A stretch of DNA of 13,775 nt from DATKDU01 sp035649415 (GTDB lineage Bacteria > Planctomycetota > Planctomycetia > Pirellulales > Pirellulaceae). Below, piece by piece: positions 12,728-13,775 of the stretch. The DNA lies in contig DASRJP010000489.1 of assembly GCA_035649415.1 (NCBI GenBank), positions 1 to 13,775 on the forward strand. The letters are read 5' to 3'. The position numbers and the translations under genes are program-made. Numbering within the stretch: the first letter of the stretch is position 1; every line of letters begins with the position of its first letter. Below the pieces are notes generated by a model, which made no database searches, was not told where the DNA came from, and worked only from the letters and a program-made list of their open reading frames with translations.

Positions 12728-13775
12728 CACTTCACCATCTTCGGCTTCCACGACTGGTCGATCTTCGCCAGAGCCACGAGGTAGCCCGCGGCACCGGCCG
12801 ATTTGGCCTGCTCGATCTGGGCGGCAATTTCGCGGTCAGTCACGTCCCATCCTTGCAGGACGGCAATCAGTCGCGAGGCTTCGATCTTGCGCCCTTTGTT
12901 CCTGGCCGGCTGCTCGGCAAAGCCGTGAACCAAGGCGTGGCGAATCCAGCCGGCCGGCTGCGAGTAGTGCGGACCGTCCTGGCCGAATTCCTTGTAGGCA
13001 AGCAGAACCGCCAGCGTTGGTGAATCGTCGGCCACGGGCATGAGCTGCTTCGAATACTCCTTCCAGCACGTCCCCTTGTAGCAGCCGACGCCCGCGCACA
13101 GGGCGTCGTTCTCCTTGTCGTGCTCCTCGCACTCGGTGGTCCACACCGGCACAACCGCCGTCTTGGCCGGCACGACCTTCCGCACGGCGGCCACGAACTT
13201 CGCTGCCGCGTCGTCGCCCAGCTTCGTCGCCGTCACGATCGGGCCGTAGTCGGTCGTCCAGCGGCAGACCGGATTGCCGCAGCCGCAGGCGGAGGGAGCG
13301 GCCTGGAGATCGTTCAGAAAGAGCGACCTGGCTGGCGGCAAATCGGCCAGCAGTTTTTCGATGCGCGCCAGATGGGCGTCGAATGTCTCCTGATAAAAGA
13401 CCGGCACCCAGGGGTAGCACTTGACGACTTCGTCCGCTTTGGGCTGTGGAAAGTCCTTGTGGAAACGACGCCACTCAGGATGCCCCTGGAGGCTGGCCAT
13501 CCACCGCGGGTGCGCATCGGCCAACTCCTGGCAGCGGCCGACCTCGATCCAGTAGTGCACGTTTAGACCGGATTTGGCAATCGCTGCGGCGGCCCGCTTG
13601 TCGTCAGCCCGCGACGCTTCATCGCTCTTGCTCACCGCCAGCACGATCGAGTCATAGTCACGGCGCAGGGTTTCCAGCCGCTCGTCGCTGACCATTTCAG
13701 CCGCGACCAGCGCTCCGCGATATGACGGCTCGGCGGCAGGTGCCTGGTTCGTTCCAGACAACAAAGCCAAGGCTG
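12721..13775 (-). CDS. exported cysteine-rich protein of unknown function, N-terminus cut
   Basis: The minus-strand frame ends at TAG 12721-12723 and is still open at the window edge, so the start is missing. A TTG at 13770 could be read as a start, but the opening residues (ALALLSGTNQAPAAEP) look like the end of a signal peptide, so the true start is probably beyond. About 351 residues are visible. Counting from the TTG, there is a recurring pattern of strands and helices (SGLNVHYWIEVGRC 67-80; PWVPVFYQETFDAHLARIEKLL 120-141; RSLFLNDLQ 148-156) that would suit a TIM-barrel-like hydrolase fold. A cysteine cluster CGCGNPVC (162-169) and further cysteines (CEEHDKENDALCAGVGCYKGTCWKEY) hint at disulphides or metal binding. 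I do not recognise a named family. It converges with the sialidase-like gene. Confidence 0.75.
   Translation of the reverse strand, partial: ALALLSGTNQAPAAEPSYRGALVAAEMVSDERLETLRRDYDSIVLAVSKSDEASRADDKRAAAAIAKSGLNVHYWIEVGRCQELADAHPRWMASLQGHPEWRRFHKDFPQPKADEVVKCYPWVPVFYQETFDAHLARIEKLLADLPPARSLFLNDLQAAPSACGCGNPVCRWTTDYGPIVTATKLGDDAAAKFVAAVRKVVPAKTAVVPVWTTECEEHDKENDALCAGVGCYKGTCWKEYSKQLMPVADDSPTLAVLLAYKEFGQDGPHYSQPAGWIRHALVHGFAEQPARNKGRKIEASRLIAVLQGWDVTDREIAAQIEQAKSAGAAGYLVALAKIDQSWKPKMVKWK

Noticed and set aside
13768..13770. TTG at 13768-13770 (minus strand) as a true start
   Set aside because: The residues before and after it read as the end of a signal peptide (ALALLSG...APAAEP), so the gene most likely begins outside the window.

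Overview
The window looks like chromosomal DNA of a planctomycete (Pirellulales-like is my best guess). It has high GC content, a Tat-exported DUF1501 protein, two sialidase-type (BNR) exported proteins, a beta-propeller/di-haem cytochrome c, a TlpA-like lipoprotein, a planctomycete-style secreted alkaline phosphatase, and short intergenic inverted repeats built on CAC/AAAG-rich arms. This taxonomic call is inferred from gene families, not from a marker gene.

Layout. 1-345: 3' end of a sialidase-like gene. 346-491: paired-arm intergenic repeat. 492-1907 (-): DUF1501 Tat substrate. 1908-2185: divergent intergenic region with a perfect 7+7 inverted repeat. 2186-3343 (+): exported multi-BON-domain protein. 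3344-3653: gene-free stretch with a tRNA-like 73-nt block and hairpins. 3654-4541 (+): DNA-binding protein with an AT-hook-like RGRP and a helix-turn-helix. Its 3' end and the following gap carry four CCGACTCA repeats around an AT-rich core. 4632-5423 (-) and 5416-5811 (-): a seven-helix membrane protein translationally coupled to an ArsC-type arsenate reductase. 5928-6185 (+): small acidic protein, followed by 6212-7846 (+), an exported alkaline phosphatase. 7847-8171: gene-poor stretch with a possible gene remnant on the minus strand. 8172-8726 (+): secreted thioredoxin-fold protein with a clear terminator. 8915-11382 (+): two-gene operon of a di-haem cytochrome c/beta-propeller and a TlpA-like lipoprotein with ATGA overlap. 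11405-11490: second paired-arm repeat. 11544-12716 (+): complete sialidase-like protein. 12721-13775 (-): convergent, cysteine-rich exported protein cut by the window edge.

How the genes fit together. Most products are predicted to be exported, and several suit the usual planctomycete scavenging life-style: sialidase-like hydrolases, a phosphatase, and a periplasmic redox pair. The arsC/membrane-protein pair is a probable small detoxification or phosphatase unit. I see no CRISPR array, no intact transposase or integrase, no rRNA and no intact tRNA. The least explained structures are the iteron-like array beside the HTH/AT-hook gene (4486-4618), the tRNA-like block (3374-3446), the paired hairpins in the arsC divergent promoter region (5826-5877), and the two paired-arm repeats that both adjoin sialidase-like genes.
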